Shown here in pieces: positions 36,924 to 46,534 of a DNA stretch of 64,000 nucleotides (position 1 is the first letter of the stretch; each line of letters begins with the position of its first letter). The translations under genes were made by a program, and so were the position numbers. The stretch comes from Leptospira neocaledonica (GTDB lineage: Bacteria; Spirochaetota; Leptospiria; Leptospirales; Leptospiraceae): contig NZ_NPEA01000001.1 of the NCBI RefSeq assembly GCF_002812205.1, positions 434,001 through 498,000 on the forward strand. Direction: 5' to 3'. The notes below the pieces were generated by a model that saw nothing but the letters and a program-made list of their open reading frames with translations, was not told the DNA's origin and made no database searches.

Positions 36924-37763
36924 ATGAAACGTTCCATTATTTCCAAAGACGGGGTCGGAATTGCCGCCACAGTGATCCAAAAAAGAGAACTATACCTTTC
37001 CAGAGTGATAACTGATCTACCCACACTGGTATTCGTTAAAAAAGGGATCAAAAGTTTAAAACAGAATGATCTAGAATTGGATATAAAATCGGGAGAAGCG
37101 GTGGCGATTGCAGGTGGCCAGGCATTCGATGTAATTAATCGGCCGGATGCGGGAGAGTTCGAAGCGGCTTGGATTGCATTCCATCCGAACGTGATTCAAA
37201 ATTACAATTCCAACCTTCAGACTCTGAAAGATATCGAAACAGCATTTATTTTTTCTAATATTACTTCCGGATTTTCGGATGCATTTCGACTCGCCACAGA
37301 ATCTATAACCACGGACAAAATAATTTCCGATCAGGTTGCTATCCATAGGGCAACAGAAATATTGATATGGTTAGGAGAATATGGAAGAAAGTTTAAAGTA
37401 CCTTCTCCCGAAAACACCTCTAAAAAGGTCCGTTCTTTTCTGAGTTCAAATCCTGGCAAAGATTGGTCGGCCTTGGAAATTGCAGATCGTCTGGAAATGA
37501 GTGAGGCTACCCTGAGAAGAAGACTTTCTTCCGAACTTTCTTCTTTTTCGGAAATACTAATCGATGTCAGAATGTCATTGGCTCTTTCCCTATTACAGGC
37601 AACGGACAGATCCATAGGAGAGATCGCAAGGGAGGCAGGTTACGACTCAGCTTCCAGATTTGCGGTGAGATTCCGGGATAGATTCGGATATTCTCCCACA
37701 ATGTTGAGAAGAGAAGCCAGCCGTGATCGGAACGGCACAATCCTTGATCGGGTCCGGACATAA
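36924..37763 (+). CDS. AraC-family transcriptional regulator
   Basis: A 279-residue soluble regulator. It has an N-terminal cupin-like sensing domain (about 20-90; SGEAVAIAGGQAFDVINRPD) and a C-terminal AraC double helix-turn-helix (about 180-270; SALEIADRLEMSEATLRRRL, then SIGEIAREAGYDSASRFAVR and FGYSPTMLRRE). No adjacent target is obvious. The YbhB-type gene 78 bp downstream on the same strand could be one. Confidence 0.9.
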   Translation: MKRSIISKDGVGIAATVIQKRELYLSRVITDLPTLVFVKKGIKSLKQNDLELDIKSGEAVAIAGGQAFDVINRPDAGEFEAAWIAFHPNVIQNYNSNLQTLKDIETAFIFSNITSGFSDAFRLATESITTDKIISDQVAIHRATEILIWLGEYGRKFKVPSPENTSKKVRSFLSSNPGKDWSALEIADRLEMSEATLRRRLSSELSSFSEILIDVRMSLALSLLQATDRSIGEIAREAGYDSASRFAVRFRDRFGYSPTMLRREASRDRNGTILDRVRT

Positions 37764-37841
37764 GACCACTTTTTTCATAAATTTGGAATGCAGATTTGAA
37801 CTTCCGGTGTTATTCTGCAGCGCTAAGAACTCGGAGGTTTT

Positions 37842-38399
37842 ATGAAGAGATTCCTATCGTTTCAGAACGGTATATTGCTTTGTGTTTTATTCTTTGCTGG
37901 ATCTGCATTTGCTGGGGACCTGAAAGTCACTAGCTCTGCCCTCAAAGAAGGAGGAACAATCACCAACGCTCATGTGTTTTCTGGATTCGGATGTTCCGGA
38001 GAAAATAATTCTCCCGACTTACAATGGTCAGGCGCTCCTAAGGAAACCAAATTTTTTGCAGTGACAGCTTATGATCCGGATGCTCCTACCGGAAGTGGAT
38101 GGTGGCACTGGACTGTGATCAATATTCCAGCAAGTGTCACAAGTCTCCCTGCAAAAGCTGGAAACGATAAAGGGCCTCTTCCTGCCGGTGCAGTCCAAGG
38201 AAGGACCGATTTCGGTAAACCTGGATATGGCGGTCCCTGCCCTCCTAAAGGAGATAAACCTCATCGTTATATCTTCAAAGTATTCGCCTTAAAGGATAAG
38301 ATCGATTTGGATGGTGAAGCGTCTGGTGCATTAGTTGGGTTTTATATCAATTCCCTAAAACTTGCAGAAGGAAAATTAACCGCAAAATACGGAAGATAA
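37842..38399 (+). CDS. YbhB/YbcL family Raf-kinase-inhibitor-like (PEBP) protein
   Basis: A 185-residue secreted protein. The Sec signal ends SAFAG (about residue 25). The PEBP fold is clear from GENNSPDLQWSGAPKETKFF, then YDPDAPTGSGWWHWTVINIP, the ligand-pocket segment GYGGPCPPKGDKPHRYIFKV and FALKDKIDLDG. Bacterial PEBP homologues bind small anionic ligands; the physiological role is unclear. CGGAGG precedes the ATG. A strong terminator follows. Confidence 0.93.
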   Translation: MKRFLSFQNGILLCVLFFAGSAFAGDLKVTSSALKEGGTITNAHVFSGFGCSGENNSPDLQWSGAPKETKFFAVTAYDPDAPTGSGWWHWTVINIPASVTSLPAKAGNDKGPLPAGAVQGRTDFGKPGYGGPCPPKGDKPHRYIFKVFALKDKIDLDGEASGALVGFYINSLKLAEGKLTAKYGR

Positions 38400-38405
38400 T
38401 TTTTC

Positions 38406-38438
38406 TCCGAAGTCGGATCATTCCGACTTCGGATTTTT
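38406..38438 (+). terminator. Strong intrinsic terminator after YbhB gene
   Basis: A 12-bp perfect stem TCCGAAGTCGGA/TCCGACTTCGGA (38406-38417 and 38422-38433) with a TCAT loop and a following TTTTT tract. Confidence 0.93.
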
Positions 38439-38480
38439 ACGTTATTCGCTATTATTAGAAAGATAAAAATAGATCTGAAA

Positions 38481-38726
38481 TTATTCAGCGTTCAATAGAG
38501 TGAGTGCGATTTCTTTGGAACAATCGTATGCTTCTATATCTAATACGAAGTCGTCTCCGGAAGTCATATTAGTAAGGATTTCTGTCCCGCTACTTCTCAA
38601 CTCACCGGTAATTACATGATCTAATTGCATGTATTCCACGTTACCGATCCCGAAAGTGTATCCGTGTTCGGTTAGTATAATCATTTTGTTCGACTTCTCA
38701 TTGATGCCGGCAATCCTTCCTTTCAT
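38481..38726 (-). CDS. Small conserved-looking hypothetical protein (81 aa)
   Basis: The 81-residue protein has alternating beta-type strands: KGRIAGINEKSNKMIILTEHG, then YTFGIGNVEYMQLDHVITGE and GDDFVLDIEAYDCSKEIAL. It looks like a small beta barrel of the OB or SH3 type, without signal peptide or membrane segment. GGGAGGAATA precedes the ATG, so it is probably translated. I recognise no family. Confidence 0.7.
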   Translation of the reverse strand: MKGRIAGINEKSNKMIILTEHGYTFGIGNVEYMQLDHVITGELRSSGTEILTNMTSGDDFVLDIEAYDCSKEIALTLLNAE

Positions 38727-39123
38727 TATTCCTCCCTAATGAAAACTAGATAAGAGTGATTACTTATGTAGACGGATCTTATAAAAAATCCTTACACTAT
38801 GTCTTACGAATTCAAAAAAAATCGCAAAAAAAGTTTTGATAACTGTTAAGTTCCCGACCAAATACCATGAGTCTCTTAAGGACTAAGCCCTTGAAGCCCG
38901 CATAGCAGATAATAAGTATGGATCTATCTTATATCCCAAGATAGAATATCATAACGTATCTAAAAAATAACGTTATGCGTGCTTAATTAAGATACACTAA
39001 ACCGAATTCCTCTCGGGCAGACTCTTACTTTCCCAACTTCTTCTTTATTCGTTTCTATTCTAAAAAAAGTTTGACTCCTTCTCACAAAAACACAACATCT
39101 GCTATATAATATTAATATTCAAT
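38727..39123. other. 397-bp intergenic region with two stem-loops
   Basis: No gene is seen. Two dyads are present: CTATCTT/AAGATAG at 38924-38944 (7-base loop) and CATAACGT/ACGTTATG at 38950-38977 (12-base spacer). A TATAAT hexamer at 39105-39110 lies only 13 bp before the methyltransferase ATG and has no ribosome binding site after it. A structured leader or small RNA is possible but not demonstrated. Confidence 0.4.
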
Positions 39124-39960
39124 ATGTTAGATATATTGCATAATATAATAGCTGATCCATCTGATAAAGGAAGTTTGGTCTGGGATCAGGAAAAGCGGGT
39201 GGTCCATAACCCCCGCCTGGGTTTAGATTACCCTTTTTTAAATGGTTTCTTTCACCTAACCAAACAAAACGCCATCCAAAGTAAATTTTTGGGATCGGAA
39301 GCACGTTACGAAGGTTTGGCTGAATGGTACGATTCTATTATGCAAGACCAAAATAATCGGGGAGAACTGGCAAACTCCGCATATTCTATCCTGAAATCCT
39401 TACTTGGTAAAGGAGAAGGTATCGTGTTAGATATTGGTTGTGGCACAGGACTTGCCGCAGATATTACTAAGGAATTGGGATATACTCCTATCGGTGTGGA
39501 TCTTTCCAAAGACCAATTGAGGATCGCGGCCAAAAGGCTTCCTGTAGTTTTGGGGGACTCTGCGGATCTTCCTATTTCGGATCATTCCGTTTGCCTTGCT
39601 TATAGCACGTTTACAACGACCGATTGGGAAAATCTGGAAAGATCCGCCAAGGAAATTTACAGAGTTCTTTCTCCAGGTGGAAGATACGTGGACATTGGTG
39701 TTCATCCATGCTTTTACGGGGCTTATTCAGAACCACTTTCTCAAGGTGAAATTCTTCAAAAACCGGGATATAATCAGTCTCAATTCGTGGAACCGAATCT
39801 TTTGAAAGGAACAGTGAGGAGCAAGGTAGGAGCTTGGCATAGGCCCGTCTCCGATGTAATTAACACTTTCTTATCCGCAGGTTTTAAATTGGTAAGGGTG
39901 GTAGAAGGTGGACAAGGAGAACTTCCACAACTTCTCGCACTAAGCTTACTGAAAGAATAG
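39124..39960 (+). CDS. SAM-dependent class I methyltransferase
   Basis: The N-terminal 50 residues resemble a short Trm112-like or UPF0434-type segment (DKGSLVWDQEKRVVHNPRLG, then YPFLNGFFHL). After it comes a Rossmann methyltransferase: motif I VLDIGCGTGLAADI (about 100), an acidic residue at VDLSK, motif LGDSADLPISDHSV, and EIYRVLSPGGRYVDIG. The substrate is unknown. The gene lies 43 bp upstream of thiM and may be co-transcribed with it. Confidence 0.88.
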   Translation: MLDILHNIIADPSDKGSLVWDQEKRVVHNPRLGLDYPFLNGFFHLTKQNAIQSKFLGSEARYEGLAEWYDSIMQDQNNRGELANSAYSILKSLLGKGEGIVLDIGCGTGLAADITKELGYTPIGVDLSKDQLRIAAKRLPVVLGDSADLPISDHSVCLAYSTFTTTDWENLERSAKEIYRVLSPGGRYVDIGVHPCFYGAYSEPLSQGEILQKPGYNQSQFVEPNLLKGTVRSKVGAWHRPVSDVINTFLSAGFKLVRVVEGGQGELPQLLALSLLKE

Positions 39961-40003
39961 ATAGATTTAACTTTAAGTTTTCATTATATTAGGAGAATAA
40001 AAT

Positions 40004-40795
40004 ATGACAACCGCTTCTTTGACCCAAAAAACCTGGCCCTCTTCCGACGTAGTCTCCGACCTGGCGGAAGTCCGTAAACATGCACCTCTTACTCATGTAC
40101 TAACCAATATTGTAGTTACGAATTGGACTGCGAACGTTCTTCTGGCCGCGGGCGCTTCTCCTGCTATGGTCATTGCAGAAGAAGAAGTTTCCGATTTCGC
40201 CGCGATTGCAGGTGGGGTGCTGATCAATGTAGGAACAATAAATAGTTTTGATGCAAAGTCGATTAAAGCCGCTGCAATCGCAGCCCAAAAAGCGGGAACT
40301 CCTTGGGTTTTAGATCCAGTTGCAGTAGGTGCCCTTAGATACCGAACTGAAATTGCAAAAGATCTTTTACAACATAAACCTACCGTGATTCGAGGAAATG
40401 CTTCCGAGATATTGGCACTGGCTGGCGCTGTAGGCGGCGGAAAGGGTGTGGATTCTACCGCTGCTTCTTCCGATGCACTTCCTCTTGCAAAAGAATTAGC
40501 AATCAGCACCGGAGCAGTAATCGCGATTAGCGGAGAAGTAGATTATATTACCGATGGAAAAGAGACCGTAGCGGTTCCCGGTGGTCATATTTTGATGACC
40601 AAGGTTACCGGAGTTGGATGTTCTTTAGGAGCATTGATTGCATCCTTCTTAGGTGTCCAAAAAGACGCATTACGTGCCTCGGTTTCTGCATCCGCCGTTT
40701 TTGCAATTGCAGGTTCCAGAGCTGCTGAAAGATCTTCAGGTACAGGAAGTTTTGCCGTGGCCTTCTTGGATGAACTGAGCACAATTTCCGCATGA
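40004..40795 (+). CDS. thiM: Hydroxyethylthiazole kinase
   Basis: ThiM (263 aa) phosphorylates the thiazole alcohol, the salvage entry into thiamine diphosphate. Family motifs are [26 protein letters not shown], then [15 protein letters not shown], the [14 protein letters not shown] segment, and the catalytic [14 protein letters not shown] near residue 205. AGGAGAATA precedes the ATG. I see no TPP riboswitch in the 43 bp upstream. It heads a tightly coupled operon with an NmrA-like reductase and a sulfurtransferase; there are no other thi genes nearby. Confidence 0.94.
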   Translation: MTTASLTQKTWPSSDVVSDLAEVRKHAPLTHVLTNIVVTNWTANVLLAAGASPAMVIAEEEVSDFAAIAGGVLINVGTINSFDAKSIKAAAIAAQKAGTPWVLDPVAVGALRYRTEIAKDLLQHKPTVIRGNASEILALAGAVGGGKGVDSTAASSDALPLAKELAISTGAVIAISGEVDYITDGKETVAVPGGHILMTKVTGVGCSLGALIASFLGVQKDALRASVSASAVFAIAGSRAAERSSGTGSFAVAFLDELSTISA

Positions 40796-41673
40796 GTGTA
40801 ACTGTTGCAGTTCCTACAGGAAATATCGGTAAATTTCTTCTACCAAAACTTTTGGAATCGGGCAAAAATATTACCGTCCTGACCAGAAGTCCCCAGAAAT
40901 TAGAACCAACAATTCGGGAAAGAGTGACAATTCGCCAAGGCGCCTTAGAGGATGCGAATTTTATCTTAGAAGCTACTAAAGGAACGGAAGCAATCTACTG
41001 GTTAAACCCGGGTAACAAAAAGGCGGAAGATGTACATGGTTGGTATCGTCTTTATGGAAAGAGTGTTGCTAACGCAGTCCAAAAGAACCGGATAGAATAT
41101 GTGGTAAATATTTCCACGATCATTCCGGAAGTGGTAGAAGCAGGTGTTGCAGACGGAATCGTTCATGTGGAGGAATTTCTTAACGAAACGGATGCGAATG
41201 TGGTTCATCTTCGTCCCGGTTTCTTTTTGGAAAATCTTCTTCCTCAAATTTCAGAACTCAAGTTCAAAGGGACGATTACCTTCCCTATTCCGCCCGATAG
41301 AGAGGTCGCATTTATTGCTACTTCGGATATTGCAGATGTGGCCGCAGATTATCTTTTAAATAAGAACTGGAAAGGGAAGAAGATCCATATTTTGCATGGA
41401 GGCGAAGATCTGACCTTCGAGGCGGCTACAAAAAGTTTAAATGATGCGATCGGAACTACATTAAAGTATAATTATATAAGCCTGGAAAATTTTTACAAGG
41501 ACTTGATCGCAAAAGGTGTGACAAAAGCTGCCGCAGAAGGTTATACTGATATCTACCGCTCCATGCATCTTCCTAGAGAAGTGGAAGGAATACGTAGCTC
41601 AGAAACAACTACGCCTACTACCGTGGGGCTTTGGGGGAAAAGGGTTTTAAAACCTAAACTAGATTCCTTATGA
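40792..41673 (+). CDS. NmrA-like NAD(P)-binding protein
   Basis: A 293-residue Rossmann protein with the N-terminal nucleotide loop [41 protein letters not shown] acidic region and [14 protein letters not shown], typical of NmrA-type atypical short-chain dehydrogenases, follow. The first glycine of the usual GATGxxG is replaced by proline. Such proteins act as reductases or as redox sensors. Its ATG overlaps the thiM stop (ATGA), and its own stop overlaps the next gene in the same way. Confidence 0.88.
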   Translation: MSVTVAVPTGNIGKFLLPKLLESGKNITVLTRSPQKLEPTIRERVTIRQGALEDANFILEATKGTEAIYWLNPGNKKAEDVHGWYRLYGKSVANAVQKNRIEYVVNISTIIPEVVEAGVADGIVHVEEFLNETDANVVHLRPGFFLENLLPQISELKFKGTITFPIPPDREVAFIATSDIADVAADYLLNKNWKGKKIHILHGGEDLTFEAATKSLNDAIGTTLKYNYISLENFYKDLIAKGVTKAAAEGYTDIYRSMHLPREVEGIRSSETTTPTTVGLWGKRVLKPKLDSL

Positions 41674-42488
41674 TCGTTAGTTCCGACTGGCTTTTTGAAC
41701 GTCTATCTGATCCGAATATTAGGATCGTGGATATACGTGGAAGAGTGGAACATTCTGAGCCCAGATACCATTCCGAACCGGAACTTTATCTAAAAAGTCA
41801 TATCCCAGGAGCAGTTTTTATAGATTGGACCAAGGATATAGTGGACCTGAACGATTCTGTTCCGGTAAATATCGCACCACCTGAAAAATTCTCCGAACTG
41901 ATGAGCACATTAGGTATTTCTAATGAAACCGTCGTGGTTGCCTACGATGATCATAATCGGATGTTTTCCAGTCGTTTAGCCTGGGCTCTCAGATATTACG
42001 GGTATAATAAGGGACTAATCTTAGATGGAGGTTTTGCTAACTGGGTTAAAGAAGGAAAACCAGTTGATTCCAATCTTCCTAAATATGAAAGAAAGGATTT
42101 TATAGCTGTTCCCCATCCTGAACTAAAACGAAATGCAGATCAGGTGCAGTTCAGATCTTCGGAAACTTTACTACTAGACGGTCGACGCCCGGAAGTTTAT
42201 GCAAAAGGTTTTATTCCCGGGGCAATCAATATTCCTCATACAAGTTTAACGGATCCGGAGACAGGCAAATTTCTCTCTAAAGAAGGATTAAAGAATTCTT
42301 TTAAAAAAGCAGGAGTGGATACGGATTCTCTTCCGAAAAATATTATCTGTTACTGTAATGGAGGAGTTTCCGCGACTGTAGTAGTCACGGCTCTCGGAAT
42401 TTTAGGAATAGAGAATATTCCCGTCTATGACGGCTCTTGGAACGAATGGGGAAAGGACGAAAAACGTCCCAAGGCGCAACTACATTAA
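41670..42488 (+). CDS. sseA: Thiosulfate/3-mercaptopyruvate sulfurtransferase (two rhodanese domains)
   Basis: A 272-residue tandem rhodanese. The inactive N-terminal domain (about 5-125) shows LKSHIPGAVFIDWTKDIVD and VVAYDDHNRMFSSRLAWALR. The active C-terminal domain (about 145-265) has KGFIPGAINIPHTSL and the catalytic loop CYCNGGVSATVV, in which the second cysteine is the persulfide carrier. The loop CNGGVS is neither the textbook thiosulfate (CRKGVT) nor mercaptopyruvate (CGSGVTA) form, so the donor is uncertain. It is co-transcribed with thiM. Confidence 0.9.
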   Translation: MIVSSDWLFERLSDPNIRIVDIRGRVEHSEPRYHSEPELYLKSHIPGAVFIDWTKDIVDLNDSVPVNIAPPEKFSELMSTLGISNETVVVAYDDHNRMFSSRLAWALRYYGYNKGLILDGGFANWVKEGKPVDSNLPKYERKDFIAVPHPELKRNADQVQFRSSETLLLDGRRPEVYAKGFIPGAINIPHTSLTDPETGKFLSKEGLKNSFKKAGVDTDSLPKNIICYCNGGVSATVVVTALGILGIENIPVYDGSWNEWGKDEKRPKAQLH

Positions 42489-42508
42489 AGCAGGAATTGT
42501 AAGGCCAA

Positions 42509-43147
42509 TTAAGGCAATAAACCTATATCACTCGCCTTTCTTACCAATTCGGCCCTATTATGTACATTCAATTTTTTATATATATTCTTCACATGGTGTT
42601 GGACTGTGTATTTGCTGACTTTTAGGAATTCCGCAACTCTTCCGATTGTCTTTCCTTTTACCATCTCGTCCAAGATTTGTTTTTCTTTAGGAGTCAGCTT
42701 AAATTCTCCCGAATAATCTTTTTGTTTAAAACTATTCAACACGCGGAACGCGATAGTAGGAGTAATGATCGCTCCTCCTTTCAAGACCGTATCCACAACG
42801 TCCGCAATATCTTTTAATTCCGATTTTAAGATATAACCGATGGCGCCATTCTTTAAGGATTCATAAATTAGCTCGTCGGAATTCATATTAGAGAGCATTA
42901 TTTTAGAGATTTCAGGATCTCTCGCGGAAATTTTTCCTGCAAGTTCCACTCCGTTCATTCCGGACAGCATGATATCCAGAAAAATTATATCCAAGGACCT
43001 TCCCTTTTCATCCTCCCAAAAGGATTCAGCGGATTCCCAATGGAATACTCCGTCTATCTCGGGAATGGATTCCAGAGTCTTTAGGATCTGATTCTTAAAA
43101 CTTTCGTCGTTTTCTACGATTCCAACTTTGATTTCCGAATTTTTCAT
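42509..43147 (-). CDS. NarL/FixJ-type response regulator
   Basis: A receiver domain (about 1-120) has the phosphorylated aspartate in DIIFLDIMLSGMNGVELA and the conserved lysine in YILKSELKDI. A LuxR-type helix-turn-helix (about 145-210; LTPKEKQILDEMVKGKTIGR and LKVSKYTVQHHVKNIYKKL) follows. A GTG at 43159 opens the frame, but the ATG at 43147 has AAGGTG upstream at a better distance. It lies 19 bp after the hybrid kinase gene and is surely its partner, or one of its partners. Confidence 0.94.
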   Translation of the reverse strand: MKNSEIKVGIVENDESFKNQILKTLESIPEIDGVFHWESAESFWEDEKGRSLDIIFLDIMLSGMNGVELAGKISARDPEISKIMLSNMNSDELIYESLKNGAIGYILKSELKDIADVVDTVLKGGAIITPTIAFRVLNSFKQKDYSGEFKLTPKEKQILDEMVKGKTIGRVAEFLKVSKYTVQHHVKNIYKKLNVHNRAELVRKASDIGLLP

Positions 43148-43166
43148 AACCGTATTCACACCTTAT

Positions 43167-46100
43167 TTATTTTACGGAAAAATTTCCGATCGGGATATTT
43201 ATTTTTATCTTATATATGTTTTCGACTAAGGACATTTCCACCTTTCCACCAAGACCCGAGATCCTATAGATCAGATTTTCGGTTCCTCTTCCTGTTTTAT
43301 GTTTTTTCAAATGATAAGAAGATTCCACGTTCATTTCGGTGACTATGCTCCCGTTTTCCAAATAGAAATTCCATTTGGCTACTCCCTGTCCATATTTTAG
43401 ATCGTTATTCGTTATCTCGTTTACAATACTATAAAGTTCAATGATCGAAGTTTCTTTTCTTTCCTCTTCAAAAAATTGAAGAAGTTCTTCTTGGCATTCG
43501 AATTCTAAGTCCCTTTCCACATCAGAATATCGTCTGAGTAAAACTAAATTAATACCTGTGATAAAATTTTTGGACAATAAACCCAGATCTTCTATCTTCA
43601 ACATTTGTTCTCTAAGTATATGAATGGATTGATTCACCGCTTCATTGATCTTTTTGAAGATTGGTTTGTCTTCTTGATTTTGAGATAATAATTCTTCAGA
43701 TAAAAACTTTAGATCTGTAAGTTTTCCACCCAAATGGTCGTGTAAGTCAATATTAATCCTTTGCCTTACATAGTTCACAGCTTCTCTCTTCTCATTCTCC
43801 TGGTTTAAACGGCTTTTATGACCGTCTGCAAGAGCGAGCAAATTATTGATCCTTAAGATCAATTCCTCAAAATCGAAAGGTTTGAGTAGATAATCATTCG
43901 CACCGTTATTCAATGCAGCCATCAAATCCTTATCTTGATTTTTTGCAGTCAACATCAGAATAGGAAGTTCAAGTGTGCTAAGTGTTTTACGGATTTCCCG
44001 GGCTGTGTCTAGACCTGACATCTTAGGCATCATCACATCCAAAATAACAACATCGAAAGCCTTATCTTTTTGTAATATTTCTAATGCCTCCATTCCACTT
44101 TTTGCAGTGACTGAGGAAATATTTCTCAAAGACAGATAGTTTTGTATTACTTGCAAGTTTACTGGTTCGTCGTCCACTACCAAAATCCTAGCATTCTTCT
44201 CAGAATCGGAAGACTCATTTTGAAAAGCCACGGTCGAACCTGGGTTGTTTCCTTCTTTATAATTTTTTAATTCCTTTCCATCCGATTTAGGAATTTTTCC
44301 AGACACCAAAGGAATGGTAAAATGAAAACGAGAACCTTGTTCTGGACTGGATTCTACTCCAATTTCTCCCCCGTGTAACGCAACCAATGCCCTACTGATC
44401 GAAAGCCCAAGCCCTGCACCCGAACTATTTTTGGAGTCTCCCCTTTCTACCTGCTCGAAAAATTCGAATATCTTTTGGTGTTCTCTTGGATCTATTCCTA
44501 TCCCAGTATCTTTTACACTGATCTCCGCAATTCCAAGCGCCTTGATACGAGCGCTGACAACGATCTCTCCCTTCTCGGTAAACTTGATTGCATTACTCAC
44601 TAAATTCTGAAGGATTTGTTGCAGTCGATTTTCATCCGCGAGCAAATCGGGAAATTCTGGCAAGATTGCATTTACTAATTTAATTTTAGTTGGATCGGTA
44701 GAGATCCTATTCAATTCCAGAGTAAAATTTACCGCTTGGTACAAATCTACGGCTCTTAAATTTAGATTTAAATCTTTATGTTTTAATTTAGAAAAATCTA
44801 TAATATCATTTACTAAACTAGAAAGCCGTTGTCCACTTGTTACAATCATTCCCAATTGTCTCGTAATGGATTCGGACAATGGGCCGACCACTCCTCTTTT
44901 CAAAGAATCTGCAATCCCAATTATCCCTTGCAAAGGAGTTCTCAGTTCATGAGAAGTATTCGCCAAGAACTCATCCTTGAGTTTATCCAAAGAGATTAAT
45001 CTTTGGTTGGATTCTTTTAGATCATATGCCAATTTTTCTGAAAGTTTATAGGCACTTGTAAATCTTTGAGAAACCATAAATGCCTGAGCTACAAAAAAGG
45101 AAGCTACTCCATACGATGAGAAGTATGCAGTATTTATGATCATGTTCGCATACAAGATATCATTGGTCACTACTGCGAAAAACAGAAGGAAAAAGAATAA
45201 GCCTACGTCTGCTCCTAACTTCTTATTCTGCATCGCTTTCCAAAAAACGTATACTAGATAAAAGCAGGCTATAGTTACTAAAATCCCAAAAATAGAAATG
45301 GTCTTGGAATATATGACCAAAGGAGTGAATAGTACGATCAAAGAAAGTCCGACAACAATACTAATTAAAAACCGAATAACTTTTTTGTTTATCTCATCAG
45401 GGTACAAAGTTCGGATAAATAATGGAAAGAATATGGCGATCAAAAAGCTGGATATTAATTCCAATCTATATCCCCATTCGAAATCAAAATGAGGAAAAAT
45501 AGAATATAAGATTCTTTCTCCCGTTATCAAAATCCGAATGGTCGAACAGATCGTTAGAATTCCATAATATAACGTGGAGGTTTCTCTCCTTAAAAAGGCG
45601 AATAAACTTAGGTGGTAAAGACCTAAAACAAAAAGTCCTCCGCCTACGAACAAGTCTAATCTGACATTACTTTGGCGTATAGTAACCAGATCTTTTCTTT
45701 TTCCTATAAAGATCTTTGCCCAAGGGCCTCCTTTAAAATGTGAAAAATTGGAAATCTCTATCGCAATTTCGTTCTCTGTTCCTAAGTCAAATATCTCACT
45801 AACTCCTGGTCTGTATAAAGGTTTACTTGTCTCAGGGGTTTTTCCAACTTCTCCACTGGAGATTACTTTTTTTCCATTTACATAAAGTGTATAAGATGTT
45901 GAGGCCTCCAACATCTTGATTGCCATATCTGTTTCTGGTTTTTCTAAACGAACGAGCACCTTGTATGTTGCATATCCGAAACCAGGATACTTTTGGTCCT
46001 TGTTTTCATTCCAAACATTCGGAACATCTCCGAATTTGATTTGCTCTTTTGATTTTTGAGAAGGATCCAGATCGGCCTTTAATGGATTTTTGATCTCCGA

Positions 46101-46304
46101 AAATAATTGGGACCAATAAAATGCCCAATCACCCTCTATACTTAGAGGTTCTTCCTTTCCGAAATCCCAATCCTTGCTTAAGTCCAATATTCCATTTTCT
46201 ACTCTTGGTTTTTTCTTAGAAGATTCAGTGCCACATCCCAAACTGAAAATTAGGATTGAGATCAGTAAAACTCCTGGAAATTTTTGAGAGAAAATGGAAA
46301 CCAT
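43167..46304 (-). CDS. Hybrid histidine kinase: 7TMR-DISM, HisKA-HATPase, REC, HisKA_3-HATPase
   Basis: A 1,045-residue sensor. A signal with lipobox-like SLGC (residue 24) is followed by an extracytoplasmic 7TMR-DISM beta domain (about 40-200), seven membrane helices (about 215-415), HisKA (SHELRTPLQG, about 450), HATPase (NLVSNAIKFTEKGEI, about 568; DTGIGIDP), and a receiver (VVILDVMMPKMSGLD, about 755). A second, NarX-like kinase unit comes last: HisKA_3 motif INIDLHDHLGGKLTDL (about 853) and a degraded ATPase domain (NEITNNDLKYGQG). The last module matches the adjacent NarL-type regulator, and the first probably phosphorylates the internal receiver. Confidence 0.93.
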   Translation of the reverse strand: MVSIFSQKFPGVLLISILIFSLGCGTESSKKKPRVENGILDLSKDWDFGKEEPLSIEGDWAFYWSQLFSEIKNPLKADLDPSQKSKEQIKFGDVPNVWNENKDQKYPGFGYATYKVLVRLEKPETDMAIKMLEASTSYTLYVNGKKVISSGEVGKTPETSKPLYRPGVSEIFDLGTENEIAIEISNFSHFKGGPWAKIFIGKRKDLVTIRQSNVRLDLFVGGGLFVLGLYHLSLFAFLRRETSTLYYGILTICSTIRILITGERILYSIFPHFDFEWGYRLELISSFLIAIFFPLFIRTLYPDEINKKVIRFLISIVVGLSLIVLFTPLVIYSKTISIFGILVTIACFYLVYVFWKAMQNKKLGADVGLFFFLLFFAVVTNDILYANMIINTAYFSSYGVASFFVAQAFMVSQRFTSAYKLSEKLAYDLKESNQRLISLDKLKDEFLANTSHELRTPLQGIIGIADSLKRGVVGPLSESITRQLGMIVTSGQRLSSLVNDIIDFSKLKHKDLNLNLRAVDLYQAVNFTLELNRISTDPTKIKLVNAILPEFPDLLADENRLQQILQNLVSNAIKFTEKGEIVVSARIKALGIAEISVKDTGIGIDPREHQKIFEFFEQVERGDSKNSSGAGLGLSISRALVALHGGEIGVESSPEQGSRFHFTIPLVSGKIPKSDGKELKNYKEGNNPGSTVAFQNESSDSEKNARILVVDDEPVNLQVIQNYLSLRNISSVTAKSGMEALEILQKDKAFDVVILDVMMPKMSGLDTAREIRKTLSTLELPILMLTAKNQDKDLMAALNNGANDYLLKPFDFEELILRINNLLALADGHKSRLNQENEKREAVNYVRQRINIDLHDHLGGKLTDLKFLSEELLSQNQEDKPIFKKINEAVNQSIHILREQMLKIEDLGLLSKNFITGINLVLLRRYSDVERDLEFECQEELLQFFEEERKETSIIELYSIVNEITNNDLKYGQGVAKWNFYLENGSIVTEMNVESSYHLKKHKTGRGTENLIYRISGLGGKVEMSLVENIYKIKINIPIGNFSVK

Positions 46305-46534
46305 CTACACTGATTCTTCAGACCATTCCAGATTTATAAACCTTTTTAATATTCCAAATGAGTATTCAGTAAAGAAATAGAAGGAGGAAAATTCTCCCTT
46401 ATTCTAGGGATCACGGATCCAGAGGACCTTCTTCTTTTAATAGTTCGAAATGCAAAAGTTATGAAATATCAATACATTCTACTTAATTTTGTCCCTTGAC
46501 TTCTATTCCGCAAAAATCGGAAAATTATTCCAAT

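Noticed and set aside
39961..40003. Possible TPP riboswitch before thiM
   Set aside because: Only 43 AT-rich bases are present, without the CUGAGA core or room for the fold.
40093..40509. 138-codon minus-strand frame inside thiM
   Set aside because: It is a mirror frame of an Ala-rich gene and lies fully inside a recognised CDS.
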